Of a stretch of DNA of 64,000 bases, positions 35,667-46,904 are shown piece by piece. The notes under the pieces are model-generated. The model saw only the letters and a list, made by a program, of their open reading frames with translations. It had not been told where the DNA came from and searched no databases. This stretch comes from Sweltsa coloradensis. Its lineage: Eukaryota; Arthropoda; Insecta; Plecoptera; Chloroperlidae. The stretch covers positions 1 through 64,000 of the forward strand of contig JAMZAV010000917.1 of NCBI GenBank assembly GCA_024449915.1, in the 5' to 3' direction. The position numbers and the translations under genes are program-made. The first letter of the stretch is position 1. Every line of letters begins with the position of its first letter.

Positions 35667-36130
35667 CTAGGAAAACGCTTAAGTCCCGCCGCGTTGTTGG
35701 ATGAGCGTAATTGGTGCATTGAGCTGCCATGTGTTATGCGTATTTTCTGTTGTTCTGTAAAAAAATTATTACTAAATTCTAGATTTTTTTAAAAATTCAA
35801 TTAAATTAAATAAAAAATAAACTTTTTTTTTTAATTAATCATAATTTTTAAAAAAGAAAAAAACCGCAAAATTTATTTTTTCATGAAAAATAATTTTTCG
35901 ATTGCTCTCAAATTTTACACGAATATCTAAATTCATAAAATTAAGGTTCTGTAAAAAAATAATTGAAATCGGATAATGCATGTAGGTGTTATAAGTCGAA
36001 GAATTGTTTTAAAAATCGAAAAAATCGTAAAATTGCGATTTTCATGAGAAATAATTTTTCGATTGCGCTCAAAAACGTGGCAGTTCTAAGTTCAGAGATT
36101 TTGAAGGCCTCCATAAAATTTCATGGCAAT
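35667..36130 (-). mobile_element. Helentron-like 3' portion, inverted
   Basis: Begins (plus) CTAGGAAAACGCTTAAGTCC, the inverse of the family 1 3' hairpin end, then CGCTCATCC inverse and internal blocks up to ATTTCATGGCAATTGGAGT, where it is fused to unrelated sequence. The 5' end is missing. Confidence 0.78.
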
Positions 36131-36292
36131 TGGAGTGGCGGCGGTTGACTGAAAGAGCTCGTATTTCAAAATAGAATTATTGAAATCTGAAATCTCGACG
36201 ACTGAACAATTTCAATTGAAAGTCGACGTGTATTTTTTTTTTAAATTATGTACACGTGTACACGTAGACGGACGAGTGCGAAGCTTCCTAGT
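36131..36292. repeat. inverted repeat partner of 38222-38372
   Basis: GGCGGCGGTTGACTGAAAGA through ACACGTAGACGGACGAGT is repeated in inverse at 38222-38372. It ends GCGAAGCTTCCTAG, the variant Helentron-like 3' end. The outer copy begins TAGGGATGAGACG at 38206, a hAT-like end. Confidence 0.65.
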
Positions 36293-36944
36293 AATTTTAT
36301 CAAAATCGATTAATTTCTATGGTATTACCAATTTACAATAAAATGTAAAAATTAAGAGGTCCAAAGACTTGCTTGTTGTAAACGAAAACAATGTAGGCAA
36401 TTATTGTCAAGTAAAGGTTGATTCAGATAAGGTGGCGGTCGCCGAGGGATCGCAGCACTGTCGTCCACGCACTATGGCCACAGGATCGGCAAAAAGCAAA
36501 TAAAATAACGGTCTCTAAAACTGCTTTCGGAGAAAAACACGACTATTTTAAAGCCAAGCCTTGCCCAATATATCCTAAAAATAAAGTATTTATGAAGTGT
36601 ACGAATAAAATCAAGACATTTTGATGTTCCTTAACATTGACATCACATCTGGCGAGGTTGGCATTATAAACAGCTGGAACTTTGGACACACCATTAGCAA
36701 TTACCAACAAGGCAAAAAAATCGTGATCGTGAAAATCATTATTTCGCTAAAATACTGACTGTGGGACGAAGTACTTTATTCACAGCTTATAAAATGTTGA
36801 TTTATGTGATAACATATCACGATAACATGACCAAATACGGTAGGCCCTACCTAATGCTAGTTGTGTGTAAATTGTCAACGTTGGCGTCCGTGCTCTCGCT
36901 TGACCTTGACGGCCGCCAGCTTATCTGGTTCAACCTATAACTAT

Positions 36945-37452
36945 AGTTACTTGTTGATTGTATGCCTGTAAAGGCTTATTAGTTATTTTAAAACCTTTAT
37001 TCGGAAGCCTTCCAGCAAACTTTTTCAAGTTTTTCTTTCAAAAGGAATTACATCACTATTACCTTAATGTCCATGTAAAATATGAAAGTTGTAGCCCCAC
37101 GTGTTTGGTCAGAATCGCTGGGCAATTGAAACTGACGAATTAGATAGTAGTAGTAGTAGTAGTAGGAGGAGGAGTAGTAGTAGTAGCAGCCAGTAGTAAC
37201 TAACATCAAAATGTTTTAGAGCATGTTTCAAGTCATTTTTTCACCAAGAAGGAATGTTCATACACCAACCAAATTTGGCATGTGTTGTCAGGTACCTAAA
37301 TCCCCTCGATTGCGATAGTTTTCAAGATCACATCACGTTTCATGACGATTGGGTAACACCTCGAAAACACCCCAACTATGCTTGCTGTATAAGGTGCCCG
37401 AGTGTGTAGCCCGCCCGGCTTGGCTGCGGCGCCCTAACGGGCACCTAGATAT
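36945..37452 (-). mobile_element. unclassified element starting TCTAGGTGCCCG, copy 1
   Basis: Inverted relative of 41765-42930. On the minus strand it starts TCTAGGTGCCCGTTAGGGC and ends near AACTATAGTTA. An (AGT)n insert (37146-37187) is private to this copy. It lacks the Helentron-like insertion present in copy 2, so it supplies that empty site. Confidence 0.7.
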
Positions 37453-37520
37453 TTAATACCGGTACAATTCAGAAGTTAAAAAATCCATCCCGATCGGGGT
37501 TCCAACCCCGATTGATCGAA

Positions 37521-37727
37521 TCAAAGGCGCCCACCTACATTTTTTTTTTTTTTTAAATTATTATTTGGCCTATACTCCCTGATTTGCTGTTCCTGATTTT
37601 TGGCAAACCTCATATTCGTTTGAGTGGGATCGTCTAATAAATCAGTTTTTTCTTTTCGTTTTTCTTTTTTAATGATTTTTTTTCCTTCTTTTTCTTTCTT
37701 TCTTTTTTCCTTTTCTTTTCTTTTCAT
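37521..37727. repeat. polypyrimidine tract
   Basis: T/C-rich low-complexity DNA; the Lys/Glu-only open frame on the minus strand is a by-product. Confidence 0.8.
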
Positions 37728-37763
37728 TCCCCACCCTTTTTTATATCTGATTCATTCATTAAA

Positions 37764-38145
37764 TGCATTTAATATTTTTATTTGTTAGCAAAATTGTTGT
37801 GTTTAATGCATTGTTGTAGTAATATTACTATTTCAAATATTTACTTAAATGTGGTTTATAATATTACTATTTCAAATATTTACTTAAATGTGGTTTATTG
37901 TTGTTTCTGCATCTATGTAAATAGATTTATTTAGTTGTCCTCCTTTGGAGGACTATTTACATAGATGCATTCATAACTGAATACTGATTTACAAAGGAGG
38001 ACAACTAAATAAATCTATTTACATAGATGCAGAAACAACAATAAACCACATTAATTAAGTAAATATTTGAAATAGTAATATTACTACAACAATGCATCAA
38101 ACACAACAATTTTGCTAACAAATAAAAAATGATATTAAATGAATA
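37764..38145. mobile_element. foldback element
   Basis: Arms of about 170 bp (CATTTAATATTTTTATTTGT and inverse) flank a centre near 37965. The left arm has an extra 39-bp direct duplication (ATATTACTATTTCAAATATT). A shared GTCCTCCTTT/AAAGGAGGAC helix sits near the centre. Confidence 0.78.
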
Positions 38146-38632
38146 GGGCCTTCAAAGTCCAACTCGCTACCTTCCCGTGGTTTGGCCTGTGAGTAGGGGA
38201 TAGGGATGAGACGTGGACACGTGTACTCGTCCGTCTACGTGTACACGTGTACATAATTTTTAAAAAAAAATACACGTCGACTTTCAATTGAAATTGTTCA
38301 GTCGTCGAGATTTCAGATTTCAATAATTCTATTTTGAAATACGAGCTCTTTCAGTCAACCGCCGCCACCTTCCCGCAAAACGGTAAGTTGGTTGCGATCC
38401 CATGTCACGGTGGCCTTGCCTTCCCCCTCCCCCCCCACCCCCTGACCGGCCGACACGTTCCAGATAGTTCCAGACCGCTCACAGTCGCTCGCCGCCCGCT
38501 TAGTTGTTTACGCGTGTTGAGATGTGAGTCAGTAACGCATGACTGTTTATTGTTTAGAATATCTCTTGAGTGTGTGCCCTAAAACAACATTAACTAACAA
38601 ACAAACTATAACTGAATAGGATAGACGTTAAA

Positions 38633-38635
38633 TAA

Positions 38636-38666
<31 letters not shown>

Positions 38667-38760
38667 ATATGGGAGACTCGGGTTCGAACCCCGATCGGAA
38701 TGGATTTTTAAATTTATGAATTGTATAAAAAATATTAACAATTCCGCCTACGGGAGTGTT
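38633..38760 (+). repeat. (AAAT)n plus SINE fragment
   Basis: An (AAAT)n run, then GGGTTCGAACCCCGATCGG and an AT-rich end matching the arm of 9475-9647 and its flank (GGGAGTGTTTCCCGACTA in inverse near 9440). Confidence 0.65.
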
Positions 38761-38769
38761 TCCCGACTA

Positions 38770-40285
38770 ACCAAATCGAGAAATAAACCCTTGCTTATAC
38801 CTGCGTAGGCCTAAGGTAATGACATTATAAATAAAGTTTATTTGGTCAGTTCAAAGGCAGTGTTCAGATATTTGTTACAGTAGGCCTACTGTTCCATCCA
38901 TTCAGATCTAACATAATTCAACTGCAATTCAGAAGTTTAATAGTTACCGTCTCGGTATGGCTGTGAAAATTAGTAAAAATGCCTCCCCGGGTACACGTCA
39001 ATTTTACGGTCGGGGATCCGAAATTGCGTTTTTTTTTTACGAATACAAAGAAAGTAAAAAAAAGATATTGTGAAGTTAGTCAATTATTTACTTTGTATTG
39101 ACAGGTCATCACATTTAACACGCACGTTCTCATGAACGTGAACATGTCGACGGTCTTGGACGCCAGAGATGCTAGTTTCTAATGTCCAGGGCCCCTATTC
39201 AGTAACTTCACGGGTTCAACTCGGCCACGGGACCGACTCGGGAGTAACAGTAATCGTTCCGGTTGTTGTTGGTCGAGGTCGAAAGGTATGATTTACATGG
39301 CAGTGGACGGTCAAATGTGAACAAATGATCCGCAGTCAGTTGTCAAATATTCGAAATGACATAGATGTGTGTATTATTTCCAATCGGGGAGAAATTGGAT
39401 TTAAATGGTATAATTTCATGAAAAAAGGGAACGTACGGGACTTTTAGGGGTAGGCCCTTACTAAAGGTAGGTTTTCTTTGAGCATACTATTGTTATTCGT
39501 TTGAGAAAGTTAATAATGTCGTTGTGTTTACGTGTAGGCCAAGGCTTATCATCCACCATTTTTACTAATCAAACATAAACAAATTTTGGCTAACGACCGA
39601 GTCGCACTCGGTGCGACCAAGGCCCAAGGCTGCAAGTTAGCATCATTCGGAACGTACCCTAAGTAAAATGTTTTAAAAATCACCTCATTAGGCCCTAGGC
39701 CCTACCTGAAAGCTCAAAAACGAGGCATTTTGGAAAAGCCATCTCCAGAAGTAGGCCTAGCTAGACCACAGAGCTCAGTGGCCTAGGTTCCCTGGCTTAT
39801 CTCGCACAATAATAACATTGCAAGAAGTAAATACAGCGCATTCTTGTCATAAATGTCCAGGGATTCTTCTGATGTATTTTTAATCATGTGGGGAAAACGT
39901 TTTAGGGGTAGGCGCTACTAGGCCTAGGGCCTAGGTCTAGATCTATGGCCTAGGCTTGCCTAACCAACCAACAAGCAACATCACTTTCCGACGAAAAATC
40001 ATAATAAGATCGATCAAATTAAGCGGCAATGCAACTTTCATAGCCAAACCTGAAGACAACACATCAAAATCAACATTAATAATGGTTTCTTATGATCTTA
40101 AAACTGTTAAAAAAAATACGCGTCTTGGTTAGGTCGCCCTAGGCCTAGGGCCTAGCCCCTAGCCTAGGCTTGCGGGATGCTACACTTGGACTTGGACCGT
40201 CAACATTGTCTTTATTCTCCATGATATGTTGTTCACTTGGTTCTATCACTATAAAAAAATTATGCATTTATGCAATTACGACGAT
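38770..40285. other. no gene recognised; dense AGGCCTA words
   Basis: CTAGGCCTAGGGCCTAG-type clusters occur near 39910 and 40140. There are two short CpG-rich stretches near 39200 and 39600 and no exon I can support. Confidence 0.4.
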
Positions 40286-40288
40286 TAA

Positions 40289-40847
40289 GGCCCGATTCCA
40301 CCAAGTCTTAAACTCGAGTTTAATTTTGTTAAACCTCGGTTAGCTTGAAAATGCGTTCCACCAGAACTAAACTCGAGTTAAAACCGAGCTTAAACTAAAC
40401 CCTACCTGGGGTGCGGTTTAACAACTTAAACTGGACTCACCGCCAGTACGATATTCGATTTCACATATAACAAGCTGTGATTTTGACGATGTGGAATCGG
40501 TTTTATTTACGTCTTTATACCTGTTTATACGTGTTTATACTGTTCAACAACTTGTAACAGCAAGATTTTCTCACTCTCCGAGTAGTTAGTACCACGCGAA
40601 CGTATTTTCATTTTTCATAGGTTATGTTGTCAGTGTGTCGTCACTGTCTCGTTCAACAGCTGACCGTGGAGACAAAATCACGTGATTTTTTAAGAACCAA
40701 TCACAGACATCCTTACAAAATAAACTCCGCTTAGCTAAACGGAGGTGAATAAAATGTGGTGGAATGGGTCATGGTTTAAACTGAAGTTTAAAGATAAGCG
40801 GAGCTTAGTTAAACTCGAGTTTAGCATCCATTTGGTGGAAACGGGCC
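40289..40847. mobile_element. Harbinger-type MITE
   Basis: Ends GGCCCGATTCCACCAAGT and TTGGTGGAAACGGGCC, flanked by TAA on both sides (40286-40288, 40848-40850), the TWA target of PIF/Harbinger elements. Subterminal TTAAACTCGAGTTTA palindromes lie in both halves. Interior of 559 bp without coding. Confidence 0.85.
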
Positions 40848-42102
40848 TAAACTGTGAAGTGACGCCGTGACAACAGCGTGAAAATCGTAAAAACAAGCAA
40901 AGCAAGTATTGAAAATGGCGTCGCTACTAGCTCGTCATCATAGCAAAATTCGACCTGTCGACTTAACAATCGATTCTTACGCGATTTTTATGGAAGCGCT
41001 ACCTGTTGGATAAATCTGAACCTTTTGCAGTCGGCGGCTCAGTTGACAAAAACTACTCGACTCGATTTTCGTAAAGTACTCGAACCACTCGAGTCGAGTT
41101 GCAACTACTCGACTCGACTCGAATTTTCGAGTACTCGCACATCCATTAGAATCGGGGTCCAGCTGTTGAAAACGCACTCTCAGAAGGACGCCGATTACAA
41201 TGTAATAGTGGTGTGCGCGCACCGAGGAGGGACTCCCCCATTCTCCGCGTAATGTTCGGCTCTAGTCAGCCATCAGTGTTGGTGACGTCACTCACTCGAG
41301 CTCGACACAGATGAAATTCGAGCGATTAATAACGAATCACTTACTGCCGCCGCTGCGCACAGACGAGTGAAAGTGATGGTGATTCTTGTGTCTATTAAAA
41401 ATCTAGGCCTATGCATTTTATTCATTGTGTTTGATGTTATAAACGTTTCTTTTAGTTTTTTGCATGCAAGTTCGTTTCTTTCGAGTGTGGCTTCAAAAAC
41501 AATGAATCAGGTTTAACTGATCTTGATACACACTACAACTAAGCATAACTTAATCTTAATTGCATCAAATGAAAAGTTGGAAACCTAACTTCACTGTCCC
41601 GACGTATTATTATAAACCGATCCAATCCGATACTGCAGTAATAATTTGAGTTCACATTACGTAACAAAGCAAAGTGTCTGGGCACAGTTACCTAATAAAA
41701 GTACCGTATGGTGCCGAATATCGGCCTAACCTGAATATAAGCAGACCCTTTAACTATTGAAATATGAAAATCTAGGTGCCCGTTAGGGCACCGCAGCCAA
41801 GCCGCGGTGTGCTACACACTCAGGCACCTTATACAGCAAGTAGAGTTGGGGTGATTTCGAGGTGTCACCCAGCCATCATGAAACGTGATGTGAACTTGAA
41901 AACTATCAAAATCGAGGGGATTTAGGTACCCGACAACACATGCCAAATTTGGTTGAGGTACGAGCATTCCTTCTTGGTGAAAATATGACTTGAAACATGC
42001 TCAAAATCACTTTAAGGATGTTAGTTACTACTGGCTACTATCTGATTCGTCAGTTTCAATTGTCCAGCGATTCTGACCAAACGGGTGGGGCTACAACGTT
42101 CA

Positions 42103-42784
42103 TTAAGCGAGCGTTTCCATTTGACTCTGCCGGAAAAATTAGTCACTGTTTTTTTTTTTTTTTTTTTGTTTGTTTGTTTGTATGTCTCGCCATAACGTTC
42201 GAACGGAGGCTCGGATCGAGTTGAAATTTTGACCATCCGCAAGCTTCGTTCTCGATTGAATGCCATTAGTTTTGTGGCAAAATCGTTCAAAAAGTTAAAA
42301 AGTTACATTAAAGTTAATCGAAAGTTTTTTTTTCAAACTAACCGGCGACAAAATCTGAGATGGCCAAATCATTAAGAATGTCCGTCCGGTCACGAATATG
42401 TTAATTTTATTTTGATCCGATAAGTAGTGTAGATGGAAATTACATTATAATATCAAAAGTAACGTTGCCATGGCAACGAAAAGACGCGCAAAGTTTCTAA
42501 TGCACTGCCACCTAGAAGTAATCAAAATACTTTTGAGAAAGCAGTTTATTATTTGTCACCAAAGAGTTTAAATAGTTTTCCCAAGGAGTCAAGGTCCTCT
42601 AGATGGCGGTGGATTTTATCCACAAAGTAAAGGTTTACACACGGGTTTACCCAAATACCTTGGCAATAATAAATAATATTGGAAACGCGAACGTCGTTAA
42701 TTTTAAAATTTAAAAAAATGTGCAATGTGGGTCTAGCTATAGCACGTGCTCGCTTATCAACGCGTCCAACAGAGCGTTTCCTAG
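42103..42784 (+). mobile_element. Helentron-like element, family 2
   Basis: 5' end TTAAGCGAGCG; subterminal inverse GCTCGCTTAT near the 3' end, then hairpin ACGC...GCGT and TTTCCTAG. The design is the same as family 1 but the sequence differs. The empty site in 36945-37452 (TTCATATTTTACATGG) shows precise insertion without duplication. The interior carries an RFX X-box palindrome and no coding. Confidence 0.82.
42464..42477. promoter_or_regulatory. perfect RFX X-box palindrome inside a transposon
   Basis: GTTGCCATGGCAAC is the ideal 14-bp X-box bound by RFX factors, which drive ciliary genes in animals. It lies inside the family 2 Helentron-like element. Whether it is used is unknown. Confidence 0.5.
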
Positions 42785-43038
42785 TATTTTACATGGACAT
42801 TAAGGTAATAGTGACGTAATTCCCTTTGAAAGAAAAAGTTTTAAAAAATCGCTGGAAGGCTTCCAAATAAAGGTTTTAAAATAAGCCTCATACAGGCATA
42901 CAATCAACAAGTAACTATAGTTACGTGACAATAATCGCCTACATGGTTTACAAAAAGCAAGTCTTTGTACCACTATATTTTTTCATTCTATTGTTAATTG
43001 GTAATACCATAGCAATTAAATCGACTTTGATAAATTTA

Positions 43039-43791
43039 TTGGATGAGCGAAGCGAAGACTTCAATTTCACCGACCCCCCAAAAAATTTAGCTCGGGTGTT
43101 TTTTTTTTTTTTTTTTTTCTGTCTGTTTGTTCGCTCTCTACCGGGCAAACGGCATATGCGATCTGGATGAAAATTTGACAGGACCTTCGAAATCTCTGAA
43201 CTTAGACTTGCCACGTTTTTGGGTACAATCGAAGAAATATTTCTCATTAATATCGTACTTTTACGATTTTTTTCGATTTTTTGGGCGATATTTTCGTGCC
43301 ATTTGGGCCAATTCTGACCAAACGGGTGAAGCTAAAACGTTCATATTATACATGGACATTAAGGTTATGGTGATTTAGTACATTTTGAAAGAAAAAGTTG
43401 AAAAAGTTAGCCAGAATCTATAGAAATAAAGCTTTTAATATAAGATTTTTGGTTTTTTGTACGATATTTTCGTGCCATTTGGGCCAATTCTGACCAAACG
43501 GGTGGGGCTTCAACGTTCATATTATACATGGACATTAAGGTTATGGTGATGTAGTACCTTTTGAAAGAAAAAGTTGAAAAAGTTAGCCAGAATCCATAGA
43601 AATAAAGCTTTTAATATGTTTTTTTACGGTAAATAATACCAATTGACAAGAAACAAAAGAAACTTGACAACATTCACCTACAATGCGTAGGCAGCAAAAC
43701 AAAGCACTTGCAAAAGTAAAGATATCCCAAGCAAACTTAAAACTTTAAAAAGCTCATCCATCAACGCGGCGGGACTTTAGCGTTTTCCTAG
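43039..43791 (+). mobile_element. Helentron-like element, family 1b, first copy
   Basis: TTGGATGAGCGAAGCGAAGA to TAGCGTTTTCCTAG. Inside are two tandem units of about 180 bp around TTCTGACCAAACGGGTG and CATGGACATTAAGGTTATGG, homologous to the flanks of the family 2 insertion at 42060-42840. Confidence 0.82.
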
Positions 43792-43862
43792 TTATATTTT
43801 AACAAATAATTTTGCAATGGAACTTGAAAAAGTAATGAGATCCCACACATAACAAAAACTTG

Positions 43863-44636
43863 TTGGATGAGCGTAGCGAGCGAAGCGAGTGAAGCGAAGA
43901 CTTCAATTTCACCGACCCCCCAAAAAATTTAGCTGTTTTTTTTTTTTTGTATTTCTGTCCGTTTGTTCGCTCTCTACCGGGCAAACGGCATATGCGATCT
44001 TGATGAAAATTTGACAGGACCTTCGAAATCTCTGAACTTAGGCTTGCTACGTTTTTGGGTACAATCGAAGAAATATTTCTCATGAATATCGTACTTTTAC
44101 GATTTTTTTCCGATTTTTTGTGCGATATTTTCGTGTCATTTGGGCCAATTCTGACCAAACGGGTGGGGCTACAACGTTCATATTATACATGGACATTAAG
44201 GTTATGGTGATGTAGTACATTTTGAAAGAAAAAGTTGAAAAAGTTAGCCAGAATCTACAAAAATAAAGCTTTTAATATAAGTTTTTCGATTTTTTGTGCG
44301 ATATTTTCGTGCCATTTGGGCCAATTCTGACCAAACGGGTGGGGCTACAACGTTCATATTATACCTGGACATTAAGGTTAGGCCTATGGTAATGAAGTAT
44401 CTTTTGAAAGAAAAAGTTGAAAATGTTAGCCAGAATCCATAGAAATAAAGCTTTTAATATAAGTTTTTTTACGATAAATAATACCAATTGACAAGAAACA
44501 ATAGAAGCTTGACAACAATCACCTACAATGCGTAGGCAACAAAACAAAGCACTTGTAAAAGTAAAGATATCCCACGCAAACTAAAAACTTTAAAAAGCTC
44601 ATCCATCAACGCGGCGGGACTTTAGCGTTGTCCTAG
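43863..44636 (+). mobile_element. Helentron-like element, family 1b, second copy
   Basis: Same ends and internal units as the copy 70 bp upstream (GTTGTCCTAG at the 3' end). The two are head-to-tail and highly similar, as in tandem Helitron arrays. Confidence 0.82.
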
Positions 44637-44638
44637 TA

Positions 44639-45056
44639 AAAATACAGCCAAACCTTACACACTCAAAAGAAATGAGATCTAAAAAAAGGGCCAAGCTCAT
44701 CTACCCTTCCACATTTGCGCATTCTTAATTCATAAACGTACAGTGTCCCGTAACAACACCGTTGAAAAGCTTGGCAAAATAGAATTTGCATGACCATTAC
44801 GTTAAAATTAATAATTAGAAAAAAAGAATTTGGATGAACTATTACGTTTAAATTAATAATTAGAAAAAAAGAATTTGGATGAACTATTACGTTTAAATTA
44901 ATAGTTGCAAATTCTATTTTGTCAAGCTTTTTAATGGTGTTGTTACGGGACACTGTACGTTTATGAATTAAGAATGCGCAAATGTGGAAGGGTAGATGAG
45001 CTTGGCCCTTATTTAGATCTCATTTCTTTTGAGTGTGTGAGGTTTGGCTGTATTTT
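44639..45056. mobile_element. foldback MITE, TA flanks
   Basis: Arms AAAATACAGCCAAACC and GGTTTGGCTGTATTTT pair over about 150 bp. The loop has a tandem repeat (unit about 50 bp) around AAAGAATTTGGATGAAC. TA flanks both ends, as in Tc1/mariner-type MITEs. It abuts the Helentron-like 3' end, so one may have inserted at the other. Confidence 0.75.
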
Positions 45057-45361
45057 TACAAATTTTTGTTATGTGTGGGTATATAATACGCAGAAGGTAA
45101 ATGACTGGTAAATGAGACTTTAAATAGAAAAAAAAGGTAGGCTTATAATCAGGACAATACAGTCCATAGTAACTAGGGAAGACGACGGGTACCCGGGTAC
45201 CCACCCTACGAAGTCGGGTACGGGTACGTGTTTCCACTACCCGTTTACCCGTAAAACCCGGTTCCTGAATTGAGGTGTCACATTATAGGCGGAAGGCTAA
45301 TGTAAACATGCGCTTTGTCATATCTTTTGTGCTTGGCGGCGTTTTTGTTTTGAATTATAAT

Positions 45362-46302
45362 TAGGGATGTGCGGGTACCCGAAAAACGGGTAATTTTCGG
45401 GTAGGTAAAATTACCCGACCTCGGGTCGGGCCGTCAATTCCTACCCGAAAAAGTTGGGTCGGGTAGAAGTAATAAAGAAACACGCCAATCTGCTCCTTTT
45501 AAACCTCCCGCTCACACGCCAAACGAACAGCTGACGTCGGAGCGGACCAATCGCTACGACGTGGGCGCGGCTATGCTATGATGCTGTGTCCTTGGCTCTT
45601 CCGGCGCTGTTCCCGCTGGAGTAATATAATAGGCCCTACTGACCGTCATTACTCGTCTTCTGGTTATTCAACGCTAATTACGGCATAAAGCAAGTTGAAT
45701 ATTACGTACGTGGGCGAATGGTAAAAAAGAAACAACGCTAATAAACATCGTCTAATGCCTAGGCGGCAGGCCTAGAACAAGTCCGATCTAGTGCGCATCG
45801 TTGCGCGCAGCAGAGCGTTGGGCGGAGTCAGACCGAAAGGCTGGTGCAAATGCGCGATTTAGTCAGATGCATGGCTGGTACAAACGCATGATTTCGTCGG
45901 CCGGAAGAGAAAAATACGCGATCGCATCGGTTTTTCTTGGGGTTTTCGTATCGGAAATATTAGAAAACGATTGTTACGATATTATTTCCGAGAATAACGA
46001 ACGATTGATGCAGGAAAACGATAATAGCGGGGTTTCACTGTACTAGGCCTAGGCCTACTCAAGCAAAAGTTCATAAGACGCCGATTTGGAAGTACTTTGT
46101 GTCAACACAGCCCAGAGTGGCTACCTGCAACCAATGCAAAACTGTTTTGTAGGATTTTTTTAAAAAATGAATTCACAAATAAAAAAAAATTCACTACCCG
46201 AGCCCGACCCGAGGGTACTTCAATTACCCGAGCCCGAGGGTACTTTCAATTACCCGACCCGAGCCCGACCCGAGTTCAAAAACCACTACCCGCACATCCC
46301 TA
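45362..46302. mobile_element. inner hAT element with BED-finger relic
   Basis: TAGGGATGTGCGGGTACCCG on the left, ACTACCCGCACATCCCTA on the right. The 8-bp target duplication ATTATAAT lies at 45354-45361 and 46303-46310. 941 bp; the only transposase trace is a BED-type finger, so it is an internally deleted, non-autonomous copy. Confidence 0.9.
46066..46152 (+). pseudogene. BED zinc-finger relic of a hAT transposase
   Basis: The frame KVHKTPIWKYFVS followed by CNQCKTVL shows the BED-finger start W-x-x-F and the C-x-x-C pair. The distal His/Cys ligands are missing because a TAG follows. hAT transposases commonly begin with this DNA-binding domain, and its position inside a hAT with intact ends supports the reading. 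No catalytic or dimerisation region is left. Confidence 0.65.
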
Positions 46303-46904
46303 ATTATAATATTCTTTGTTCATGCCGCCAACTTGTGGCAGTGTGCTGAGTATGCCCCCCCCGCCTAACCACTCGTGCGATCTTCCAGAGATTATACTGC
46401 GTAAATAATTACCACAACATCACTTATGTTTTCAATCCGCTAGAAGTCAAAACTTAGAAGCTATCACCCATGGTGATAAACCTTTCCTTATCTTGTTTAC
46501 TCTAATTCGGGCTCCAGTCATCCCCCCCCCCCCTCCCACCCACGCCCCGTGCCAACGCATCGTGAGTCGTGACCTTGACTAGACTGTGTCAAGATATAAA
46601 GCAGATGCAACGAAACAGTGAGTTATCGTAATGGCCCACTGCTGTTTCTCTTTCGTGATTATGAAATACTACTTCATCGGCACGTCATTGTTTATAGAAC
46701 AGCATTACGTCGTCCTAGATATTACGATAATTGATGAGCGCGTTTCTTCACAGTTTATTAGACACCCCACATGATTTTTTTGTGTTACTACCCGGGTAAC
46801 CCGCGGGTAATGTGGACGGGTACCCGGGTCGTAAAAAAGTCGGGTTTCGTCATCCCTAATAGTAACCAACTAAAGATTGAGCTAGTCAGTGCAATGAAAC
46901 TCAC

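Larger units (their letters stand above)
41765..42930 (+). mobile_element. unclassified element starting TCTAGGTGCCCG, copy 2, interrupted
   Basis: Same start and internal words as 36945-37452 (GATTTAGGTACCCGACAACA, GATTCGTCAGTTTCAATTG, AAAGAAAAAGTTT, AATCAACAAGTAACTATAGT). Split by the family 2 Helentron-like element at 42103-42784. The segment around the split also occurs as the internal tandem unit of the elements at 43039 and 43863. Confidence 0.7.
45174..46858. mobile_element. outer hAT element
   Basis: Left TAGGGAAGACGACGGGTACC, right GTCGTCATCCCTA; 8-bp target duplication ATAGTAAC at 45166-45173 and 46859-46866. Subterminal GGGTACCCG repeats lie at both ends. A second hAT is nested at 45362-46302. 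A partial inverted relative is at 51721-52256. Confidence 0.88.

Noticed and set aside
37521..37727. Lys/Glu-only frame
   Set aside because: Low-complexity polypyrimidine DNA.
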